In this document: in pieces, positions 7,005 through 14,418 of the stretch
How positions within the stretch are numbered: the stretch's first letter is position 1
Layout: every line of letters begins with the position of its first letter
Source of the DNA: Bacteroidales bacterium
Lineage (GTDB): Bacteria; Bacteroidota; Bacteroidia; Bacteroidales; JAGOPY01
Reading direction: 5' to 3'
Assembly: GCA_023229505.1 (NCBI GenBank)
Contig: JALNZD010000019.1
Location: 1 to 64,000, forward strand
Length of the DNA: 64,000 bases
The notes under the pieces: generated by a model
Told to the model about the DNA's origin: nothing
Databases searched by the model: none
What the model saw: the letters and a program-made list of their open reading frames with translations, nothing else
Program-made: the position numbers and the translations under genes

Positions 7005-9875
7005 CTAGCGGGTGCAAATGGCTGTAAAAGGGCAGTAAGCGCAGTTTTCCGCATCTTCCGTTTGAACGAAGGGAATTTCAGGGTCGAGTATTTTTTCCAG
7101 CAAAGCTTTCAGCATTTCTTCAAATATTTTCATCGATTCTATATCGACTTCCTTTTCCTCCGGAAGTTTTACCTTCATAAACCCTTCACTGATCTTTCGC
7201 ATCGTGATATTGCCCGTCTCTATCTTCTGATCTGAGTTTTCGTGATTCTTATAATAAAGATAGGCATATAGTAAAAGCTGGAATGCCTTTGCCATCTTTA
7301 GGTCACTGGTCAGCTTATCCCACGATTTAACCTTTAATTCATTGGACTGCACCGAGCCTGTTTTATAGTCAATTATCCTGATAGAATTCTCCCAGACATC
7401 AATCCTGTCGGTCTTTCCTTTGAGCTTAACCAATATTTCCTTGCCGGAAAGCTTGCAGCTAAGCAAACTATCGAAAAAACTCTCCAGGGAAATGATCTTT
7501 AATGATGCCGAAGGGTTATCGTTTGCCTGAAGGGCCTCTGCTTCCTGTTTAATGAACTGGTTGATAAGAAATAAAGATACTTTGAAGATAAGGTGGTTCT
7601 TCCCGTGATCGAGGTCACCTTCATGGTATTCTTCCGTGAAAGCATCCTTAAGGTATTTTTCTGTCTCTTTGATCCTTTCCAGCAATGAAGCCGGGTCAAC
7701 AAATTTTCCCGTAAAAGGCTGGTAAACCTGTTGAAACACATGATGAATGGCGGTTCCCATGGTTTTTGACTCGATGGTCTCTTCTATGGTTTCCGCTTCC
7801 GATAACCCGAGCATTTCCTGGAAGTAAAATTGCAGGGAACATCTTATATAAAGATTAAGGGTGCTTGGGGAAAACCCCTTGTTTGCTTTATCCATCAGCC
7901 TGGCCATAATGACAGGTGTTTTGGCCATTGTAATCCCCTTATTTTCACCTGTTACCGGAGAGCTCGGGCTCAGGAGCTTTTCCTCAAAAAGAGTGTCGGG
8001 GTTATATTTCTTAAGTTCGTAACCTAACTGGGTGATAAAGCGGCTCTTTTCCCCGCCCTTCATCTGGTCGCCTTCGGTATCGTAAAGCAGGAATATTCTC
8101 CTGGCACGCTGGATCATCCGGTAAAAATGGTATGCGAAGACAGAATCTTTCTGCTGATATGTCGGAAGGCCAAACACGATTTTTATATCAAAAGGAATAA
8201 ATGAATTCGGTGTCCGTCCGGACGGAAGGATGCCTTCATTCACAGAAAGCACGATAAGGTTTTCAAAGTCGATGGCACGGGTTTCCAATACACCCATCAC
8301 TTGCAGCCCCTGCAGCGGTTCGCCGCTGAAGGGCAACCTGCTGGCATCCAATATCTGGAATAATATTTTGTGAAGTGTTTGCAGCGTCAGGATGAAAGGA
8401 TAAGTTTCCATCATAGTCCTGCATCGTTTGATAATTTTGGAAAGATGGAAAAGATATTCCAGGTCCACCTGCTGATCGGCTGCCTGGACCTGCCCACCGG
8501 CTATCATCCGGTTACGGATCAGTTCCAGTATTCTTATCGTCCCGTCCAATGCCTGCAAAGGGGTTTCCCAGATAGAGAAAAGATTTTCAAGCAGGTTATT
8601 CAGTTCAGTTTCATTACCAGTCGATAAACGCCGTATTTCTTCTGGAGTCAGGAATACACGGTTTTTCTCCCTGATGGATTTAATGATCTTTTCTAAGGAG
8701 ATTTCTTTGGATTGATCAGGAGGCTCAAATAATAACAGATAGGGATGTGCCAGGATTTTCAGAACATCTTTGACGTAAAATGACTTTGAAGCGTTTTTTC
8801 GCTGTTCGGCAAACTTCTCCGCGTTTTCCTGCATCTGGAAGAGCAGGCTGGCCAGGTGATAAAGATGGGTGTATTTAAATGGATAACCCATGGTGACATT
8901 GACGGGCCCTAAATCTTCAGGTAAAGAATACAGGACCGGAAGAAGCAGTTTTTCATCGGCAAGCACCAGGGCTGTCTTGTCAGGTGCCTCTACTTCCGAT
9001 CTGAGCAAATTGACGATCTGGCTTGCCTTTATAGCCTGTCCCATGCTCCTGGGGATCCCAGAAACGCTGATCTCCTTTTTCATCAGTCTGAAATCATTTT
9101 CAACCCATTTCACCGGATCAGCAGGCCATTTGCCAAGATAATTCCGGATAAATTCCCCGGCTTCCTGCCCATGGTCTTTGATATAATATTCATCGGCATC
9201 CCAGAAAATCTCGGCCAGATTTTGATGCAGCAAATGATCGATGATTTTTTCCTCAGCACCTGAAAGAGCATTCAAACCCGCAAAAAATATTTTCTGCCAT
9301 GGAAAATTACCTGCAAATTCTTTAATATTTGTAGCTGCAATCCGGTATGCCAGCCCCTGGTAAACAAGATTTTTTTCAGTTAACCGTTCATGAAGCCGGT
9401 TATAATAATCCAGGAAAGAATGATAAAACTCAAGATAACTTTTCTCATGATCTGTCAGGGGGCTTTCGCCAAGGTTCCAGACTGATAAGGCACGCGCTTC
9501 ACTAAGAAAGTTGAAGATCTTATCCGGCTCAACCAGGTACTGGTCGATTTCATCGAAATCCTGTAGCAGTACCTGCCCCCAATCGGCAAAAACTTCGAAA
9601 TCCTGTGCATTTGCGCCGTGGATTTCTTTATGGACATGGTAAAATTCGAATAGCAGACCGGCAGGATCGATGATCTGCAGGCCGGAAATGGAAGTTATAA
9701 AGTCTTCAACAGAAAATGTCTGTGGCGACCATGCCGTTCTTTTCAGCTCCCGGGCAAGGTATTTCTTCAGGTAAAGGCCTGCCCGCCGGTTCGGTAAAAC
9801 CACGCAAAGCTGCCGGGGGTCATCGCCGTAGCGGGCTGCAATTTCTTCGGCCAACCGTTGAAGAAATGGTTTCAT
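7005..9875 (-). CDS. PD-(D/E)XK nuclease, AddB-like
   Basis: 956 aa. N-terminal helicase-like part (VVLPNRRAGLYLKKYL, a degenerate P-loop region) and a C-terminal RecB-type nuclease: GKTDRIDVWE and IRIIDYKTGS give the D and D-x-K catalytic residues. The last residues ENCAYCPFTAICTR hold three cysteines which, with one further upstream, would bind the iron-sulfur cluster of AddB proteins. It likely acts in double-strand break resection with an AddA helicase not seen here. It overlaps the next gene's stop by 4 bases (9872-9875), so it is translationally coupled to it. Confidence 0.85.
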   Translation of the reverse strand: MKPFLQRLAEEIAARYGDDPRQLCVVLPNRRAGLYLKKYLARELKRTAWSPQTFSVEDFITSISGLQIIDPAGLLFEFYHVHKEIHGANAQDFEVFADWGQVLLQDFDEIDQYLVEPDKIFNFLSEARALSVWNLGESPLTDHEKSYLEFYHSFLDYYNRLHERLTEKNLVYQGLAYRIAATNIKEFAGNFPWQKIFFAGLNALSGAEEKIIDHLLHQNLAEIFWDADEYYIKDHGQEAGEFIRNYLGKWPADPVKWVENDFRLMKKEISVSGIPRSMGQAIKASQIVNLLRSEVEAPDKTALVLADEKLLLPVLYSLPEDLGPVNVTMGYPFKYTHLYHLASLLFQMQENAEKFAEQRKNASKSFYVKDVLKILAHPYLLLFEPPDQSKEISLEKIIKSIREKNRVFLTPEEIRRLSTGNETELNNLLENLFSIWETPLQALDGTIRILELIRNRMIAGGQVQAADQQVDLEYLFHLSKIIKRCRTMMETYPFILTLQTLHKILFQILDASRLPFSGEPLQGLQVMGVLETRAIDFENLIVLSVNEGILPSGRTPNSFIPFDIKIVFGLPTYQQKDSVFAYHFYRMIQRARRIFLLYDTEGDQMKGGEKSRFITQLGYELKKYNPDTLFEEKLLSPSSPVTGENKGITMAKTPVIMARLMDKANKGFSPSTLNLYIRCSLQFYFQEMLGLSEAETIEETIESKTMGTAIHHVFQQVYQPFTGKFVDPASLLERIKETEKYLKDAFTEEYHEGDLDHGKNHLIFKVSLFLINQFIKQEAEALQANDNPSASLKIISLESFFDSLLSCKLSGKEILVKLKGKTDRIDVWENSIRIIDYKTGSVQSNELKVKSWDKLTSDLKMAKAFQLLLYAYLYYKNHENSDQKIETGNITMRKISEGFMKVKLPEEKEVDIESMKIFEEMLKALLEKILDPEIPFVQTEDAENCAYCPFTAICTR

Positions 9876-10618
9876 AGCTGTGCCTTATATTCCGGATGAT
9901 CTGTCAGAAACATTGAAACAACAGCCAGTTGGTCTGGCTTTCCAAGGTCAAACCAGGTCTGTCCGGGCTGAAGATATCCATAAATTGACTTTGTTTTTGT
10001 TAACTTCAGGTAAGTATCGATGATGGAAAACCTTCCTTCTTCTTCCATCAGCCTGAATATTTCCGGGTTGATAATATGAATCCCGTTGAAAGCCAATGGC
10101 CGTGCCTGTTGAATCGAATCCCCGGCCCAACGGATTTCTCCGGAAGATGAATCCGTCCAGCCCCTTAATTTTAAAATATCATCAAATAATAAATAGCGCC
10201 GCGTCTGGCGTTCACTGACGGAAAGAGTGGCCACGCCTCCTCTCTTAAAATGTTCAGAAAGTAAAGCTTGAAGACTGATATCACTGATCACGTCTACGTT
10301 ATGGACCAGGAAAGGTTCCTGCCCATCAAGGAACCACCGGGCTTTCAGGATGGCACCGCCGGTATCGAGCAATTGGCCGCTTTCATCGGAAATCGAAATG
10401 TTTGCTCCCTGAAATTGGTGCCGGTTTAAAAATTCCTTGATCATGCCGGCATGATGGTGCACATTGACGATGATATCGGTAAATCCATCCCTGGCCAGCT
10501 TCCGGATGGCGATTTCCAGCAGGGTGACCCCATTGATGCTGACCAGCGCTTTAGGGGTGTTGGCTGTCAGTGGCATCAGGCGGGTACCCATTCCGGCTGC
10601 CAGGATTAATGCTTTCAA
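9872..10618 (-). CDS. Sugar-phosphate nucleotidyltransferase, MurU-like
   Basis: 248 aa, with the canonical signature MKALILAAGMGTRLMPLT followed by TPKALV. Such enzymes join NTP to a sugar 1-phosphate. The gene sits next to an AmgK-like kinase (10918-12366), and AmgK plus MurU make UDP-MurNAc from recycled MurNAc, so I favour MurU. The start codon is TTG (10616-10618), which overlaps the TGA stop of the 48-aa gene upstream in a TTGA arrangement. This supports both the unusual start and coupling. Another hexose-1-phosphate transferase is possible. Confidence 0.82.
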   Translation of the reverse strand: MKALILAAGMGTRLMPLTANTPKALVSINGVTLLEIAIRKLARDGFTDIIVNVHHHAGMIKEFLNRHQFQGANISISDESGQLLDTGGAILKARWFLDGQEPFLVHNVDVISDISLQALLSEHFKRGGVATLSVSERQTRRYLLFDDILKLRGWTDSSSGEIRWAGDSIQQARPLAFNGIHIINPEIFRLMEEEGRFSIIDTYLKLTKTKSIYGYLQPGQTWFDLGKPDQLAVVSMFLTDHPEYKAQL

Positions 10619-10761
10619 TGCAGGTTCAGATTTTTTTTAGGTTTACAAAGATTTTTCTCTTTTTCTGCCTGTGCACCGCAGGTTTTGCACTCATAGTCAG
10701 CTTTTCTGCCGAGCTTGGCTATGGTCTTCAAATCTTCTTCTTTACAAATCTTTTTCCCCAT
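10615..10761 (-). CDS. Small zinc-finger-like protein, 48 aa
   Basis: Too short for standard gene callers but convincing. ATG at 10759-10761; the product is 48 aa, strongly basic, with CKTCGA in the middle (residues 25-30) and cysteines near each end (KKICKEE, KNLCKP), giving four possible zinc ligands in a C-x19-CxxC-x10-C pattern. Its TGA stop overlaps the TTG start of the nucleotidyltransferase (TTGA), a typical translational coupling. I recall similar small proteins in Bacteroidota but cannot name a function. Confidence 0.7.
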   Translation of the reverse strand: MGKKICKEEDLKTIAKLGRKADYECKTCGAQAEKEKNLCKPKKNLNLH

Positions 10762-10817
10762 CTCACTAAAATAGTCAATAATAATTAAAACTGAGCTTAT
10801 TCCGAAAAGTCTTTTTT

Positions 10818-10906
10818 GCCACTAAAGCACCAAAACACTAAATTTCACGAAAGTTTATTTTGATTTATATATTCTGTGGGATTTGGTGTTTTTGTGTTTT
10901 TGTGGC
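10818..10906. repeat. Long imperfect inverted repeat (CACCAAA family)
   Basis: GCCACTAAAGCACCAAAACA (10818-10837) and its continuation pair imperfectly with GGTGTTTTTGTGTTTTTGTGGC (10885-10906); about 30-base arms surround a loop of about 30 bases. It lies between two co-oriented genes (small zinc protein and AmgK-like kinase). Such elements are scattered in Bacteroidota genomes. A partial copy is at about 2935-2980. Confidence 0.7.
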
Positions 10907-10917
10907 TTTAATTGATT

Positions 10918-12366
10918 TTATCTTTTAAATTTTTGTAACCCATCCAACATCTTATGAGCAATTTCAATACTTATCTGAGGATATTTTTGTTTCAACCGAG
11001 ATGCCAGCGATTCCGCGCAATACACCGACCGGTGCTGCCCGCCCGTACAGCCGAAACTTACCATCAGTCTGCTGAACCCGCGTCCAGTATAATTTTCAAC
11101 GGATTGACTCACCAGTTTTTCCGCACCCTTCAGAAAATCAATAACTTCAGGAGAATTTCTAAGGTAATCGATGATGATCTTTTCCTTGCCGTTGAATACC
11201 CTGTAACGTTCTTCCCGTCCCGGATTCGGCAGAGCCCTGCAATCAAATACAAAACCTCCGCCATGCCCGCTCAGATCGTCCGGAATGCCATGCTTGTAAG
11301 AGAAACTGTTAATTAAGACTGTAAATTTTCCTGCCATAGACTGTACATCGACTTTCTGATATTTTTCAAGTCCTGCCAACGATTTAATAGCTGGTAATAA
11401 TTCCGGCAAATTCAATTGGAGATCAACATGAGTGAGCCACCAATCAAGGTTCTTCAACGCGAAAGGAATGCTTGAAAGAAAATGCAGCTTCTTTTCTATT
11501 AAACCCCTGAAGCCATAAGCACCCAGTACCTGGAGCAAACGGATCAGGACAAAGCCGTAATACTGCTTTTTGAATGTTGCCTGATCTGTTCTGACAAAAG
11601 GTGAAAGCTCTGAAAAATAAAAATCGAGCAATTCTTCCCTCAAAGGAAATGGCAAATCCGCTTTGACCTGGAAAAGCAATGACGCAATGTCATATTGCAG
11701 CGGCCCTCTCCGGCCGCCCTGATAATCAATGAAATAAGGTATACCGCCTTTTACCAGGATGTTCCTTGACTGGAAATCGCGGTACATAAAGTAATCAGAT
11801 TCTGCATTGTTCAGGTAATTCACCAGTGTGTCGAAATCATCCTCCAGTTTTCCTTCATGAAAGGGTACATGCAATTTCAGAAAATAATACTTGAAGTAAT
11901 TCAGGTCCCACTTCATTGAACGGGTATCGAATGATGAATGAGGGTAGCAATAATTATAATCAAGGCTTTTACCGGCTTTAACCTGAAAACGTACAAGTTC
12001 CCTGAGTGATTCCTGGTATAACCGGATAATTTCTTGCGGAATACCGGTGTCCGGAGGTTTATTTTCAAGGAGAGAAAACAAAGAGGTGTCGCCCAGGTCT
12101 TCTATTAAATAGATATTATTTTCAGGGTCAAAACTATAGATTGATGGAACATGAAGGCCGTTTGTAAGAAAGTGCCTTGTGAAATGCAGAAAAGCGCTGT
12201 TTTCCTCCTTTACCGGGTTCCAGACACCAATGGCGCTTACACCTTGATATTTTAACCGAAAATACCTTCTTTCAGAACCCGATGGCGGTATAACTGTAAC
12301 ATTGTCAGGAAAATTTCCTGACCACTGTTTGAAAAGTTCTTTTAGGTTTTCAAGGTCTGACTTCAC
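10918..12366 (-). CDS. AmgK-like sugar kinase fused to RapZ C-terminal domain
   Basis: 482 aa. Residues 1-330 are an aminoglycoside-phosphotransferase-fold kinase: IYLIEDLGD hinge, catalytic YRDFQSRNIL (D in place of the usual HxD) and FIDYQGGRRGP. This matches AmgK, which phosphorylates the anomeric position of MurNAc/GlcNAc. Residues about 350-480 match the C-terminal domain of RapZ: INSFSYKHGIP, FDCRALPNPG, and SFGCTGGQHRSV. In E. coli RapZ this domain senses glucosamine-6-phosphate, so the fusion may couple the kinase to amino-sugar levels (inference). With the MurU-like gene downstream it would complete cell-wall sugar recycling. Confidence 0.85.
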   Translation of the reverse strand: MKSDLENLKELFKQWSGNFPDNVTVIPPSGSERRYFRLKYQGVSAIGVWNPVKEENSAFLHFTRHFLTNGLHVPSIYSFDPENNIYLIEDLGDTSLFSLLENKPPDTGIPQEIIRLYQESLRELVRFQVKAGKSLDYNYCYPHSSFDTRSMKWDLNYFKYYFLKLHVPFHEGKLEDDFDTLVNYLNNAESDYFMYRDFQSRNILVKGGIPYFIDYQGGRRGPLQYDIASLLFQVKADLPFPLREELLDFYFSELSPFVRTDQATFKKQYYGFVLIRLLQVLGAYGFRGLIEKKLHFLSSIPFALKNLDWWLTHVDLQLNLPELLPAIKSLAGLEKYQKVDVQSMAGKFTVLINSFSYKHGIPDDLSGHGGGFVFDCRALPNPGREERYRVFNGKEKIIIDYLRNSPEVIDFLKGAEKLVSQSVENYTGRGFSRLMVSFGCTGGQHRSVYCAESLASRLKQKYPQISIEIAHKMLDGLQKFKR

Positions 12367-12422
12367 AATAATGGGCTATATTAAGGCAAAAGTAACAATT
12401 ATATCCGTGGAAGGTTTTACTG

Positions 12423-12458
12423 TTGTAAGAGGATGCTCGAAAAATAAACTTATATTTG
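12423..12458 (+). promoter_or_regulatory. Probable Bacteroidota promoter of the ferritin-like gene
   Basis: TATATTTG (12451-12458) matches the -7 consensus TAnnTTTG, with a TTG (12423-12425) about 25 bases upstream as a loose -33. It precedes the start at 12504 by 45 bases. The -33 spacing is longer than ideal. Confidence 0.5.
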
Positions 12459-12503
12459 CCGAATGATAACTCAAGTCGGATTAACTTATAAACATTACAC
12501 AGT

Positions 12504-13004
12504 ATGGGCAAATCAGCCGTTGATATCCTGAAAGAAGCGATCTTGCTGGAGCGTCGGGGGAAAGCATTTTACACGACAGCAGCAAGGCAGACAGAAAGCG
12601 AAGCCGCACGAAAGATTTTCGAAATGATGGCTGCAGAAGAAGATGAACACATCAACTTTCTTTCCAGGCAATTTGCTCATTATGAAAAGAATAAGGCATT
12701 CATGAAAGTTGATGAAATAGCTGATACAGACGAGGCGACAGTGATGGCAATTTTGTCTGAAGAAATAAAAACACAGGTCAATGCTGCTGGCTATGAGGCC
12801 GCAGCTATCTCAGCCGCCATGGATTTTGAAACAAGGGCTGTCCAGATTTATTCCGATCGTGCCGGATCAGCTACCGACCCTAATGAAAAAAAGATGTACC
12901 AGATGCTGGCTGATTGGGAAAAAGGCCATCACTTCTGGCTCCATAAGATCGATGAAGATCTGAAGGAACAAGTATGGTACGATAATAATTTCTGGCCTTT
13001 CTAA
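12504..13004 (+). CDS. Ferritin-like diiron protein (rubrerythrin-type)
   Basis: 166 aa, all-helical. Two E-x-x-H type motifs are visible: residues in ILLERRGKAFY and EEDEHINFL for the first half, and DFETRAVQIY with WEKGHHFWL for the second, giving the four-helix diiron site of the ferritin/rubrerythrin superfamily. No rubredoxin domain follows, so it is a short rubrerythrin-like protein, probably for peroxide or iron handling in the cytoplasm. It is 10 bases upstream of the PLP lyase gene and likely co-transcribed with it. Confidence 0.85.
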   Translation: MGKSAVDILKEAILLERRGKAFYTTAARQTESEAARKIFEMMAAEEDEHINFLSRQFAHYEKNKAFMKVDEIADTDEATVMAILSEEIKTQVNAAGYEAAAISAAMDFETRAVQIYSDRAGSATDPNEKKMYQMLADWEKGHHFWLHKIDEDLKEQVWYDNNFWPF

Positions 13005-13014
13005 AAATATAATT

Positions 13015-14199
13015 ATGAGTTCAGCAAAACTTGATTTCGAATCAAAACTAATTCACGCTGGCGGTTTTGAAGATGCATTAGGTAGTGCAGTCACACCGAT
13101 TTACCAGGCTTCTACCTTTAAATTCAGGAATGCCGACCATGGAGCACAGTGTTTCACGGGCGAAAGTGACGGCTACATTTATACCCGGCTGGCTAACCCA
13201 ACGATCAGGGAGCTGGAAAAAACAATGGCTGAACTTGAAAACGGATTTGGTGGCATTGCCACTTCTTCAGGGATGGGAGCAGTGAATACTGTTTACATGG
13301 CTTACCTTGGCCAGGGCTCACACATCATCTGTCACGAAGCCGTTTACGGGCCCTCCAGGATTATCCTGGAAACAATATATAGCCGCTTTGGAGTTGAATA
13401 TTCCATGGTAGATACGACAAATATTGAAAATGTCCGGAAAGCTTTCCGACCAAATACGCGCCTGCTATATACCGAAACTCCCGCCAATCCAACCATGGGG
13501 ATCAGTGACCTTGCCGCGCTGGCCGAACTGGCGCATGAGCATGGAGTCCCTCTCGTGGTCGACAATACATTCTGCAGTCCCTACCTGCAAAGTCCGCTCG
13601 ATCTTGGCGCTGATATCGTGCTGCATTCTATGACGAAATTCATCAACGGGCATGCTGACGTTGTTGCCGGGATACTGGTGGCAAAAAATGAAGCTGATTA
13701 CAAGAAATTAAGGGGTATGATGACCAATCTGGGTTGTAATATGGACCCGCACCAGGCTTTTTTGACCCGTCGGGGACTGAAAACCCTGGCCATCCGGATA
13801 GACCGGGCGCAGGAAAGCTCTGTTGTTATTGCCGAATTTCTTGAAAATCATCCAAAGGTTGCATGGGTCAAATATCCGGGCCTGAAATCACATCCGCAAT
13901 ATGAGCTTGGACTGAGGCAAATGAAGGGACCTGGCGCTATGATCAGTTTCGAATTGAAAGGCGGACTGGAAGCAGGCAAGGTGCTGATGAACAATGTTCA
14001 CCTCATGTTGCTGGCCGTTTCGCTTGGAGGTATTGAAACCCTGATCCAGCACCCGGCTTCCATGACCCATTCTAAAATGAATATCGACGACAGGCACCAT
14101 GCCGGCATTACCGATGGGCTTGTCAGGCTTTCAGTCGGAATCGAAAAAATAACCGATATTATCCACGATCTGGAACAGGCACTTGCAAAAATCCCATAA
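13015..14199 (+). CDS. Trans-sulfuration PLP enzyme, methionine gamma-lyase-like
   Basis: 394 aa. Cys/Met-metabolism PLP family: ATSSGMGAV, ESPANPT-like TETPANPT, and the Schiff-base lysine K208 in HSMTKFINGHAD. Overall it most resembles methionine gamma-lyases, which split methionine to methanethiol, ammonia and 2-oxobutyrate. However, the active-site cysteine of true lyases (YGCT) is replaced: here the loop reads YGPS (residues 111-114). A cystathionine lyase/synthase or homoserine-based activity is therefore possible. It follows the ferritin-like gene closely. Confidence 0.82.
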   Translation: MSSAKLDFESKLIHAGGFEDALGSAVTPIYQASTFKFRNADHGAQCFTGESDGYIYTRLANPTIRELEKTMAELENGFGGIATSSGMGAVNTVYMAYLGQGSHIICHEAVYGPSRIILETIYSRFGVEYSMVDTTNIENVRKAFRPNTRLLYTETPANPTMGISDLAALAELAHEHGVPLVVDNTFCSPYLQSPLDLGADIVLHSMTKFINGHADVVAGILVAKNEADYKKLRGMMTNLGCNMDPHQAFLTRRGLKTLAIRIDRAQESSVVIAEFLENHPKVAWVKYPGLKSHPQYELGLRQMKGPGAMISFELKGGLEAGKVLMNNVHLMLLAVSLGGIETLIQHPASMTHSKMNIDDRHHAGITDGLVRLSVGIEKITDIIHDLEQALAKIP

Positions 14200-14262
14200 G
14201 ACTTCCTGGTTTTTCAACAAACCTATTTTTTCATCATATTTTTTAAGCTTTTAAATAAATGC

Positions 14263-14270
14263 TATTTTTG
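14263..14270 (+). promoter_or_regulatory. Probable -7 element for the DUF349 gene
   Basis: TATTTTTG matches TAnnTTTG. It is 148 bases upstream of the start at 14419, so a long leader would be made. The leader contains a GCGGTTTAAGCCGC inverted repeat near 14370 (GCGGTTTAA/AAGCCGC imperfect). I see no clear -33 box. Confidence 0.45.
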
Positions 14271-14418
14271 CAATCCTTTAAAAATTGCTGAACCAATCCC
14301 GAAGTAAAATCCGGGAATACATCTGATACTAATAAAATAAAAGTTAACCTGATCTCAATCTGTTTGCGGTTTAAGCCGCCGGAGATGAGAATACTAAAAA
14401 GTAATAATTATTACGACT

